Source: Acidimicrobiaceae bacterium
GTDB lineage: Bacteria; Actinomycetota; Acidimicrobiia; Acidimicrobiales; MedAcidi-G1
Assembly (NCBI GenBank): GCA_002699725.1
Contig: PACE01000056.1
Coordinates: 12,029 to 17,216 of the forward strand
Length of the DNA: 5,188 nt
Direction of reading: 5' to 3'
Below the pieces are notes generated by a model, which had not been told where the DNA came from, did no database searches, and saw nothing but the letters and a program-made list of their open reading frames with translations. A program made the translations under genes and the position numbers. How positions within the stretch are numbered: position 1 is the stretch's first letter; every line of letters begins with the position of its first letter. This document shows positions 1-5,188 of this stretch, piece by piece.

Positions 1-1040
1 ACCCGGGCATCGAAGGCCGGCGACATTCCGGGCGTCGCGACGACGTCGGGGACCTGCTCGAGGAGCCGATCCAGATCCTCGGGGTGGACCAGGTCCGCGA
101 TGGGGACCCCTTCGAGGTCGAGTGGCTCGAGTCCGAGGACCCGGGCGACTGCCGGGCTGGCGTAGACGATGCGCCCGTCGGAGCCGACGACGCAGACCAT
201 GTCGGAGGCGTGCTCGACGAGGGCGGCCAGGCGGACCTCGGTGGCTTCGACCCGCTGCCGGGCCGCATAGAGGTCGCTGAGGTCGCGGGCCACGAGCGAG
301 ATCGCCTCGATGCGCTCCTCGGAGTCCCGGTGCGTGACCAGTACGGCCGAGACGGGCAGCGTTGAGGTGGGGCCATCGTCCTGTGTGGTGAGCCGGAGCT
401 CGCCCCGCCAGGTTCCCCCCGAGCGGACGGCGGGCAGCGCCGTGGCCGCGTATCGGGCCTGCGACCAGCCGTCGAGGTGGGTCAGCAGGCGGGAGCCGGC
501 CACCCGGGCATTGGGCAGGAAGCGCTGGAAGGCATCGTTGGCCCAGACCACGGTCCGTCCGAGGGAGTCGAGCACGGCGACGAGGTCCGGGCTGGCCTCG
601 AGTACGCGGGTCAGCTCGTGGGCGCGTCGGGCCTCGTCGAGTTCGTCCGTGACGTCATCGAAGGTCAGGAGGGCTCCGCCCGACCCATCACCGAGGGGCG
701 TCATCGACAGGTCGATCCAGCGCAGGTCCTCACTCGGCGTGAAGAGGCGCAGTCGCCCCCGAACTCCGCGACCCGTGGCGAGTGCCTGTCGTGCGGCCTT
801 GACGAAGTCGTCACGGCCGTCGGCGTCGATGGCATCGAGCCAGCCCTCCTCGAGCGCCGAGCCGACAGGCTGGCCGGTGAACTCGGTCCAACGACCGTTG
901 GCGTGGCGAAGGCCGAGGTCGGCGTCGAGTAGGGCCATCCCCATGGGGCTGGCGTCCACCAGCCGGGTCAGGTAGCGGTCGTCGGCCGCGCCGGTGTGCA
1001 CGCCTTCCGGGCCGTCATCGGGCAGGGGCGGGTCGCTCAT
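1..1040 (-). CDS. PAS-repeat sensor protein, C-terminus beyond the left window edge
   Basis: Reading from the ATG at 1040-1038, the frame is open without a stop to base 1, giving 346 complete codons, so the product continues outside the window. Three PAS-like modules follow one another: about residues 22-135 (LVDASPMGMALLDADLGLRH, ending in a LTFDDVTDEL-type segment), 143-262 (VLEASPDLVAVLDSLGRTVV, ending ARDLSDL) and 267-346 (ALVEHASDMVCVVGSDGRIV, then LVHPEDLDRLLEQV). The repeated E/D-A/H-S-P/D opening, the D-x-x-G-R-I/V-V-x-A-N/S strand and the HPEDL motif are PAS hallmarks. No signal peptide or membrane segment is visible, so it looks cytosolic. PAS modules bind ligands or cofactors or mediate dimerisation; ligand and output cannot be told here, because the output domain (histidine kinase, GGDEF/EAL, phosphatase or other) would lie past the edge. 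The start is less certain than the frame: the ATG sits one base after tRNA-Leu, with no Shine-Dalgarno. GTG at codon 14 is an alternative, but its GGAAGG lies only one base upstream. Confidence 0.87.
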   Translation of the reverse strand, partial: MSDPPLPDDGPEGVHTGAADDRYLTRLVDASPMGMALLDADLGLRHANGRWTEFTGQPVGSALEEGWLDAIDADGRDDFVKAARQALATGRGVRGRLRLFTPSEDLRWIDLSMTPLGDGSGGALLTFDDVTDELDEARRAHELTRVLEASPDLVAVLDSLGRTVVWANDAFQRFLPNARVAGSRLLTHLDGWSQARYAATALPAVRSGGTWRGELRLTTQDDGPTSTLPVSAVLVTHRDSEERIEAISLVARDLSDLYAARQRVEATEVRLAALVEHASDMVCVVGSDGRIVYASPAVARVLGLEPLDLEGVPIADLVHPEDLDRLLEQVPDVVATPGMSPAFDAR

Positions 1041-1041
1041 G

Positions 1042-1123
1042 TGCGGACGGGGGGACTCGAACCCCCATGCCTTGCGGCGCCGGCTCCTAAAGCCGGTGCG
1101 TCTACCAGTTGCGCCACGTCCGC
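1042..1123 (-). tRNA. trnL-UAG: tRNA-Leu (anticodon UAG)
   Basis: An 82-base class II tRNA folds on the minus strand. The acceptor stem is GCGGACG (1123-1117) with CGTCCGC (1049-1043), followed by discriminator A at 1042. The D arm is GCG/CGC around CAACTGGTAGA. The anticodon stem CCGGC/GCCGG encloses the loop TTTAGGA, with anticodon TAG at 1089-1087, which reads CUA and probably other CUN leucine codons. The long variable arm GCC-GCAA-GGC is typical of leucine and serine tRNAs. The T stem GGGGG/CCCCC encloses TTCGAGT. The 3' CCA is not encoded: the bases after the discriminator are C and then the ATG of the PAS gene. It lies 37 bases after clpP on the same strand. Confidence 0.97.
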
Positions 1124-1131
1124 AGCGGTGC

Positions 1132-1137
1132 AGCCTA
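1132..1137 (-). promoter_or_regulatory. possible -10 box for tRNA-Leu
   Basis: On the minus strand TAGGCT fits the TANNNT pattern of a sigma-70-type -10 element and ends 8 bases before the mature tRNA 5' end, so transcription would begin at or just before the tRNA. No convincing -35 hexamer is present at 16-19 bases upstream, and the clpP stop codon is close, so the tRNA could equally be read through from clpP. Weak call from sequence pattern only. Confidence 0.25.
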
Positions 1138-1160
1138 GGACGATCGTGCTTCCCGTCGGG

Positions 1161-1781
1161 TCAGCGCATCTCGCCGCGGCGGACGGTCACCTGATCGATG
1201 ATGCCATACTCGCGGGCTTCTTCTGCGGTGAACCAGCGGTCGCGGTCGCTGTCGGCCTCGATGGTCGCGACGGACTGGCCGGTGTGGTCGGCGATGCGCT
1301 CCTGGAGCTGCTGCTTCGTGTAGGTCATCTGCTCGGCCTGGATGGCGATCATCGAGGCGTCGCCCTGCACGCCGCCGAGGGGCTGGTGCATCATGATCCT
1401 GGCGTGGGGGAGGGCATAACGCTTGCCGGGGGCGCCGGCGCACAGCAGGAACTGCGCCATCGAGGCACCAAGGCCCATGCAGATGGTGCCCACCTCGGGT
1501 CCGACAAACTGCATGGTGTCGTAGATCGCCATGCCGGCCGTGACCGACCCTCCGGGCGAGTTTATGTAGAGCCAGATCGGCTTCTCGGCATCCTGCGCCT
1601 CGAGGAACAGCATCTGGGCGATGAGCTCGTTGGCCACGTTGTCGTTGACGTCGGTGCCGAGGAACACCACCCGGTTCTTGAGGAGCCGGTCGAAGACGTC
1701 GACCCGGCCCGAGGATCCGGAGTCGAGGTCGGAGGCGGCAGTGGGGGCGGCAACGGGTGCAGGCACGTGCAGTTCGGTCAT
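1161..1781 (-). CDS. clpP: ATP-dependent Clp protease proteolytic subunit, ClpP1-like
   Basis: A 206-residue serine peptidase of family S14. ClpP subunits form a two-ring 14-mer barrel in the cytosol that degrades proteins unfolded by ClpX or ClpC. The core is complete: [19 protein letters not shown] at 72-90, nucleophile Ser107 in GLGASMAQF, His132 in [10 protein letters not shown], and catalytic Asp181 in the [11 protein letters not shown] segment. The nucleophile motif is slightly divergent (GLGASMAQ where many ClpPs have AASMG). The [16 protein letters not shown] region closely resembles actinobacterial ClpP1. About 28 Ala/Pro/Ser-rich residues precede the fold and are probably a propeptide trimmed on maturation. 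Actinobacteria usually carry clpP1 and clpP2 side by side and need both for activity; here the neighbours are rpe and tRNA-Leu, so any partner lies elsewhere. The ATG at 1781 has no Shine-Dalgarno but lies 7 bases after a TACCCT box. Confidence 0.97.
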   Translation of the reverse strand: MTELHVPAPVAAPTAASDLDSGSSGRVDVFDRLLKNRVVFLGTDVNDNVANELIAQMLFLEAQDAEKPIWLYINSPGGSVTAGMAIYDTMQFVGPEVGTICMGLGASMAQFLLCAGAPGKRYALPHARIMMHQPLGGVQGDASMIAIQAEQMTYTKQQLQERIADHTGQSVATIEADSDRDRWFTAEEAREYGIIDQVTVRRGEMR

Positions 1782-1788
1782 GGAGGTG

Positions 1789-1794
1789 AGGGTA
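1789..1794 (-). promoter_or_regulatory. candidate -10 box for a leaderless clpP transcript
   Basis: On the minus strand GATACCCT precedes clpP. TACCCT matches the TANNNT consensus and ends 7 bases before the ATG, which would place the transcription start at the A of the start codon. Leaderless mRNAs with this spacing are common in Actinobacteria. The lack of any purine-rich ribosome binding site (the intervening bases are CACCTCC) supports this reading. A -35 element is not evident; the hexamer at 17-base spacing is GTCCCG. A separate clpP promoter would fit its lying in the 54-base gap after rpe. Confidence 0.42.
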
Positions 1795-1835
1795 TCGGCG
1801 GCCCGTGACTGCGGGACGGCGCCTGCGCCCGATGA

Positions 1836-2510
1836 TCAGGCCCGGGCGTCCTCGGCACACTGTCGGAGGTCGGTGACGGCGTGGGCGAGGCCCTCCGGAT
1901 CGCGGAACAGGGCGCTTCCTGACACAAACACGTTGGCCCCGGCGGCGATCGGGCCGGCGATGGTCGAGGGGCCGATGCCGCCGTCGACCTCGAGGTCGAT
2001 GTCGTGGCCTTCGACCATGGCGGCCACCTCGGCCACCTTGGGCTCCATCGCCGGGATATAGGCCTGGCCGCCGAATCCCGGGTTGACGGTCATAACGAGC
2101 ACGTGGCCCAGCAGGTCAAGCACGTGTCCAATGACGTCGGTCGGTGTGTGGGGGTTGATTGACACGCCCGGGGTGGCGCCGAGTTCGGCGATGTGGGCCA
2201 GTGTGCGGTGGAGGTGGGTGCAGGCCTCGGCGTGCACGATGACGGTCTGGCAGCCGGCCTCGATGTAGCGGTGGAGTAGGCGGTCGGGTTCGACGACCAT
2301 GAGGTGCGCCTCGAAGGGCACTGACACGTGGGGCCGGATCGAGGCGACGACGTCGGGGCCGAAGGTCAGGTTGGGGACGAACACGCCGTCCATGACGTCC
2401 CAGTGGATCCGGTCGACGCCGGCATCTTCGAGGGCGACGCATTCCTCGCCGAGCCGCGAGAAGTCGGCGGGCAGGACCGACGGTGCGATGTGAATGGGTC
2501 GGGTGCTCAT
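1836..2510 (-). CDS. rpe: ribulose-phosphate 3-epimerase
   Basis: A 224-residue TIM-barrel enzyme that interconverts D-ribulose 5-phosphate and D-xylulose 5-phosphate in the pentose phosphate pathway (and the Calvin cycle where present); cytosolic. The family signatures are complete: IAPSVLPADFSRLGEE at 8-23; metal ligands His36 and Asp38 in HWDVMDGVFVPN; His69 in EAHLMV; MTVNPGFGGQ at 140-149; Asp176, metal ligand and catalytic acid/base, in LEVDGGIG; and a phosphate-binding GSALF near 198-202. The length is normal for Rpe. The frame is open upstream to 2759, but those extra residues lie inside aceK in another frame and resemble no Rpe N-terminus, so the ATG at 2510 is chosen. This ATG overlaps the aceK stop as ATGA. 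AGGG (2522-2519) lies 8 bases upstream and, with the overlap, suggests coupled translation. Confidence 0.97.
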   Translation of the reverse strand: MSTRPIHIAPSVLPADFSRLGEECVALEDAGVDRIHWDVMDGVFVPNLTFGPDVVASIRPHVSVPFEAHLMVVEPDRLLHRYIEAGCQTVIVHAEACTHLHRTLAHIAELGATPGVSINPHTPTDVIGHVLDLLGHVLVMTVNPGFGGQAYIPAMEPKVAEVAAMVEGHDIDLEVDGGIGPSTIAGPIAAGANVFVSGSALFRDPEGLAHAVTDLRQCAEDARA

Positions 2511-4324
2511 CGCGCCGACCCTACCTTTGGCGAGGTGGGGCCACCGCGGCGAAATCGGAGTCGGTCCGGGTAGGGATAGAACTCGGGGATGTCGTCCTCG
2601 GCGAGTCGGCCCTGCACGTCGATCCAGAAGTCGGGGGTGAACAGGTCTCCGTGCACCGCCTGGAACCGCTCCCAGATCTCGCGGGGTACGTCGGTGGGGA
2701 ACGACATGAACGTCGGGAACTGTTCGGGGAAGATGTCGCCGGGCTCGACGGCGAACCACGGCGTGGACCGCATCTCGTGCTCGTGGTCGTCGGACTGCGG
2801 GATGCGTCGGAAGCGGCAGGCGTCCAGCAGCGTGATCTCGTCGTAGTCGTAGAAGACGACGCTGCCGTGGCGTGTGACGCCGAAGTTCTTCGTGAACAGG
2901 TCACCCGGCCAGATGTTGGCGGCTGCCAGGTCCTTGATCGCCCAGCCCCAGTCGAGGGCCGCCGCCTCGGCCCGGTCGGCCGACATCTCGCGGAGGTACA
3001 GGTTGAGCGGATACACCTGGCGTTCCGTGTACACGTGCGAGATGACGACCTGGTCACCCTCGACGCGAACCGTCAGGGATGCCTCGGTCAGGAGTTCGTC
3101 GAGCAGGTCGGGATCGAAGCGGTCGCGGTCGAAGGAGAGGTTCTCGAACTCGTGGGCGTCGACCATGCGGCCCACGCGGTCGTGCTGGGCGACGAGGCGG
3201 TAGCGGTCGCGCACCGCCTGGCGGGTGGTGTTCTTGGGCGGGTCGAAGCGGTCCTTGATGATCTTGAAGACGACGTTGAACGACACGAGCGTGAAGACCG
3301 ACATGACCATTCCCGGCGTGCCGCGTGCGCGCATGATCTTGTCGTGGGAGTTCTGCATGTGTCGGTACAGCGAGCGGTAGAGGGTGGTCTTGCCGTGCTG
3401 GTGGAACCCGACCGACGTGTAGAGCTCGGAGATCGACTTCATCGGCAGCATGGACTTGCAGAAGCCGACCAGTTCGGCTGGCTTGGGCGTCTCGACGAAG
3501 AAGTAGGAGCGGGTGAAGCTGAAGAGTCGGCTGGCCTGTGATTCGGTTAGGAGGACCGTGTCGATCTGGATGCCACCGTCACCGTGGATGATCGGGAAGA
3601 CGATCGGCGTGACGCGGTTGAGGTGTCGAAGCCTGCCGACCAGGTAGGCGCCCTTGTTGCGGTAGAAGACCGTGGCGAGCATGTCGATGCCGTCGAGGTC
3701 GAGGGTGTCCCAGGAGTCGAGCAGGAAGGCGTCGATCCGTGCACCGGCCCTACGTGCATCGCCGACGAGGTCGACCCAGGGAACCCCGAAGTCGTACGAC
3801 TCCAGTATCGACTGCGCCATGGCCGCAGAACCCCCGGTTCGGGTCCAGGTTCCGAACATCTCCGAGCGCCCCAGGCCCCGGGGCAGGGTGGAGGCGCCGA
3901 ACCATCGCAATTCCACGTCGTTGTCGACGCCGATGGTCGTGAAGATCCGACGGGTAACCGAGTTGAAGAACGTCTCGGCCAGTTCGAGGTCGGTCCGCTG
4001 CGTGATCCGGCGCTTGTAGGCGGTGCGGGCCGTGCGCCAGGTGCCTCGACGGTCTGGGGTGGTGCGCAGGTGTGGATGGACCTCGGCCACGGTCCTCTGG
4101 ACGATCTCGGCATGGACCAAGAGGCGCTTGATGGCGTCTGCGTCCTGCGAGGTCCAGGAACGGGTGGTGAAGTTGGCGGCCGCCCGACGGGTCAGGTTCT
4201 GGAAGGCGGCGATGTACTCGACGTAGCCGGCGTACACCGTGTCGGCGATCCAGGCCGCGATGTCCTCGGGGTCGGCCGCCTGCAGGTCCGCGGCGGCTTC
4301 GCGCCGGGGCTGCGTCGTGGTCAC
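2507..4324 (-). CDS. aceK: isocitrate dehydrogenase kinase/phosphatase AceK
   Basis: 605 residues, slightly longer than E. coli AceK (578). AceK phosphorylates and dephosphorylates isocitrate dehydrogenase at one active site, diverting isocitrate to the glyoxylate shunt during growth on acetate or fatty acids. Recognition rests on strong recalled similarity over the C-terminal catalytic half: GMVMSVFTL at 338-346, VVFKIIKDRF at 351-360, HDRVGRMVDAHEFEN at 381-395, LAAANIWPGDLFTKNFG at 466-482, VTRHGSVVFYDYDE at 483-496 and the PWF.V.PGD.FPE.F block near 522-536. Key E. coli residues map at a constant offset of 18: Lys336 to Lys354, Asp371 (phosphatase) to Asp389, Asp457 to Asp475, Asn462 to Asn480, Asp475 to Asp493. 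The enzyme therefore looks competent. The N-terminal half (about 1-330) is the regulatory domain. The start is GTG at 4324, overlapping the upstream stop as GTGA, with GGAAGG (4335-4330) 5 bases ahead. Finding AceK outside Proteobacteria is unusual, and no icd or glyoxylate-shunt gene is in view. Confidence 0.95.
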   Translation of the reverse strand: MTTTQPRREAAADLQAADPEDIAAWIADTVYAGYVEYIAAFQNLTRRAAANFTTRSWTSQDADAIKRLLVHAEIVQRTVAEVHPHLRTTPDRRGTWRTARTAYKRRITQRTDLELAETFFNSVTRRIFTTIGVDNDVELRWFGASTLPRGLGRSEMFGTWTRTGGSAAMAQSILESYDFGVPWVDLVGDARRAGARIDAFLLDSWDTLDLDGIDMLATVFYRNKGAYLVGRLRHLNRVTPIVFPIIHGDGGIQIDTVLLTESQASRLFSFTRSYFFVETPKPAELVGFCKSMLPMKSISELYTSVGFHQHGKTTLYRSLYRHMQNSHDKIMRARGTPGMVMSVFTLVSFNVVFKIIKDRFDPPKNTTRQAVRDRYRLVAQHDRVGRMVDAHEFENLSFDRDRFDPDLLDELLTEASLTVRVEGDQVVISHVYTERQVYPLNLYLREMSADRAEAAALDWGWAIKDLAAANIWPGDLFTKNFGVTRHGSVVFYDYDEITLLDACRFRRIPQSDDHEHEMRSTPWFAVEPGDIFPEQFPTFMSFPTDVPREIWERFQAVHGDLFTPDFWIDVQGRLAEDDIPEFYPYPDRLRFRRGGPTSPKVGSAR

Positions 4325-4854
4325 GACGGCCTTCCGGGGTCGTCGGTCGGTGCAGTGAACTCCTGCCAGGTGGCGTCCTCCCAGGGGAGGGTGCCCAAGC
4401 CGGTGTGGCTCGCCGGCCAGTTCGCCGGGTCCAGGGCGAGCGGGTTCTCGCCGACCTCGGCGCCATAGAAGAGGCGGTGGATGCGTCGGACGAACAGCCA
4501 GTGCCCCTCGACGCGGCGGTACGTGTCGTCGTAGCGGATGGCCTGGTGGATCCAGCGGTCGCCGTCCTGGATCTCGGCCTTGCAGTACACGTGACCCGTG
4601 GCCATGTCGTCGTCGCCCAGGTCGATCTGGTGGGTGCCCGTGTTGAGAATGGTGACGCCGACCGTGGCGAGTTGGGCGGCGAACGACCCACGGAGCGCCT
4701 CGCGGCCCGTGGCGTCGCTACTGACCCGCGCGTCGGGCACGAAGAGGTCGACGAGGCCATCGAGGTCGCGCTTGTCGAGGCAGACCGCATAGCGGGCAAC
4801 CAACTGCCGGATGTCGGCCTCGGCGAGGAGGCGGTCGAGTGGATCGAGGCTCAC
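4321..4854 (-). CDS. SnoaL-like (NTF2-fold) family protein
   Basis: 177 residues with the layout of SnoaL_4-type NTF2-like proteins: an N-terminal helix pair (LLAEADIRQLVARYAVCLDK, 9-28) with Tyr22, Asp27 and Asp30, then LVDLFVPDARV (34-44), a central THQIDLGDDDMATGHVYC stretch (74-91) and the closing strands RYDDTYRRVEGHWLFVRR (107-124). This cone-shaped alpha+beta fold is used by small cyclases, dehydratases, isomerases and dioxygenase beta subunits, and by non-enzymatic binding proteins; no substrate can be assigned. There is no signal peptide or membrane segment. A tail of about 45 residues after the fold (PLALDPANWPASHTGL...) is rich in Pro, Trp and Thr. The start is GTG at 4854, overlapping the upstream gene's stop as GTGA, with GGGAG (4865-4861) 6 bases ahead. 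It is paralogous to the gene immediately upstream and overlaps aceK downstream by 4 bases. Confidence 0.85.
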   Translation of the reverse strand: MSLDPLDRLLAEADIRQLVARYAVCLDKRDLDGLVDLFVPDARVSSDATGREALRGSFAAQLATVGVTILNTGTHQIDLGDDDMATGHVYCKAEIQDGDRWIHQAIRYDDTYRRVEGHWLFVRRIHRLFYGAEVGENPLALDPANWPASHTGLGTLPWEDATWQEFTAPTDDPGRPS

Positions 4855-5188
4855 GAGTCGCTCCCGAAGCGCTGGTCGGCCCAGCCTCCCGGCGTCCGTC
4901 CATCGACCCGGACGCGCCTCGACCCGAAGCGCCAGGCGCCTTCGACGCGGAGGTACGTGTCGTGGTAGCGCCCCCAGTGGTCGATGCCCTGGTCTGACAT
5001 CACCGTGAAGTAGGCGTCGCCCGAGGCGTGGTCGCCGTCCTCGAAGGAGACATGGACGGGGGTGGTGTGGTGCTGCAGGAATGCGGGCCCGGAGCCGTCC
5101 CTTACCGAGTCCCGGGTACCGGTGAAGATCCGCTCGATGCCGGCACGGCCCTCGTAGGAACTGCCGTCGCCGATGTCCATGGTGGCGC
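4851..5188 (-). CDS. SnoaL-like (NTF2-fold) family protein, N-terminus beyond the right window edge
   Basis: About 111 codons plus the stop are visible; the frame is open to the right edge, so the gene is cut at its 5' end. An ATG exists at 5180, but the first visible residues (ATMDIGDGSSYEGRAGIERI) match the middle of a SnoaL-like fold, after the helices and the LF..DA motif, so the real start must lie outside the window. The closing strands GRYHDTYLRVEGAWRFGSRR mirror RYDDTYRRVEGHWLFVRR of the next gene, so the two look like tandem duplicates. A HH pair (FLQHHTTPVHV) sits where the neighbour has THQIDL. Function and substrate are unknown; an enzyme (dehydratase, cyclase or isomerase type) or a ligand-binding role are both possible. 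It ends in the C-terminal residues FGSDS, with its TGA overlapping the GTG of the next gene. Confidence 0.8.
   Translation of the reverse strand, partial: ATMDIGDGSSYEGRAGIERIFTGTRDSVRDGSGPAFLQHHTTPVHVSFEDGDHASGDAYFTVMSDQGIDHWGRYHDTYLRVEGAWRFGSRRVRVDGRTPGGWADQRFGSDS

Larger units (their letters stand above)
1836..5188 (-). other. probable operon: SnoaL-like / SnoaL-like / aceK / rpe
   Basis: Four same-strand genes are joined by three successive 4-base overlaps: GTGA at 4854-4851, GTGA at 4324-4321 and ATGA at 2510-2507. Each downstream start has a purine-rich site inside the preceding gene (GGGAG, GGAAGG, AGGG). This layout nearly always means one mRNA with coupled translation. The promoter must lie beyond the right edge. 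No terminator hairpin with a T-run is seen in the 54 bases after rpe, so read-through into clpP is possible alongside a separate clpP promoter. Confidence 0.8.

Noticed and set aside
310..975. Plus-strand open frame of 221 codons opposite the PAS gene
   Set aside because: Ser/Arg-rich shadow; the opposite strand encodes recognisable PAS motifs over the same bases.
1152..1160. Inverted repeat CCCGTCGGG after clpP as a terminator
   Set aside because: Only three stem pairs are possible with a realistic loop and no T-run follows.
996..1808. Long plus-strand open frame of 270 codons
   Set aside because: It runs antisense through the tRNA-Leu and the whole of clpP; its composition is that of a reverse-frame shadow in GC-rich DNA and it resembles no family.
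1801..1830. GC-rich short inverted repeats between rpe and clpP (GGCG-CAGG-CGCC, CCCG-CAGTCA-CGGG) as a terminator or operator
   Set aside because: Stems of four pairs are expected by chance in such GC-rich sequence, they overlap each other, and no T-run follows.
2511..2759. N-terminal extension of the rpe frame
   Set aside because: These codons lie within the conserved aceK 3' end, are Arg-rich, and match no Rpe; the family's normal N-terminus begins at the ATG at 2510.
2483..4468. Two long plus-strand open frames opposite aceK (2483-3541 and 3584-4468)
   Set aside because: They are antisense to a clearly conserved enzyme gene; the Val/Gly/Asp/Glu-rich translations are typical of the strand complement of GC-rich codons.
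3750..4799. Minus-strand open frame of 349 codons covering parts of SnoaL-like and aceK in another frame
   Set aside because: Arg/Ser/Thr/Pro-rich translation with no motifs, overlapping two recognisable genes in the correct frame.
4851..5180. Complete 109-residue protein starting at ATG 5180
   Set aside because: The frame is open past the ATG to the edge, and the encoded residues begin in the middle of a SnoaL-like fold, so this is an internal Met of a truncated gene.

Overview
The window is very GC-rich and all credible genes lie on the minus strand, with G/C strongly preferred at codon third positions. The ClpP resembles the actinobacterial ClpP1 type: its catalytic-Asp region reads [16 protein letters not shown]. 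Together with little unused space and NTGA start/stop overlaps, this suggests an actinomycete chromosome, possibly one of the less-studied lineages such as Acidimicrobiia. That placement is inference, not proof.

In the direction of transcription (right to left) the layout has two parts. First comes a tightly packed run of four genes: a SnoaL/NTF2-like protein cut by the right edge (4851-5188), a second SnoaL-like protein (4321-4854), aceK for isocitrate dehydrogenase kinase/phosphatase (2507-4324) and rpe for ribulose-phosphate 3-epimerase (1836-2510). All three junctions are 4-base overlaps (GTGA, GTGA, ATGA), so the genes are almost certainly co-transcribed and translationally coupled. After a 54-base gap comes clpP (1161-1781), which has no Shine-Dalgarno but has a TANNNT box exactly where a leaderless transcript would need it. 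After another 37 bases comes tRNA-Leu(UAG) (1042-1123). One base beyond the tRNA is the start codon of a PAS-repeat sensor protein (1-1040) that runs off the left edge. No stretch over 300 bases lacks a gene.

The SnoaL-SnoaL-aceK-rpe run joins carbon-flux control at the TCA/glyoxylate branch point (AceK) with a pentose-phosphate enzyme (Rpe) and two paralogous small proteins of unknown substrate. AceK is best known from Proteobacteria, so an apparently intact copy here, with no icd, aceA or aceB beside it in the window, is the most notable gene. ClpP and tRNA-Leu are housekeeping genes; the ClpP has no ClpP2 partner adjacent. No mobile element, CRISPR array or clearly new multi-gene defence or biosynthetic system is visible.
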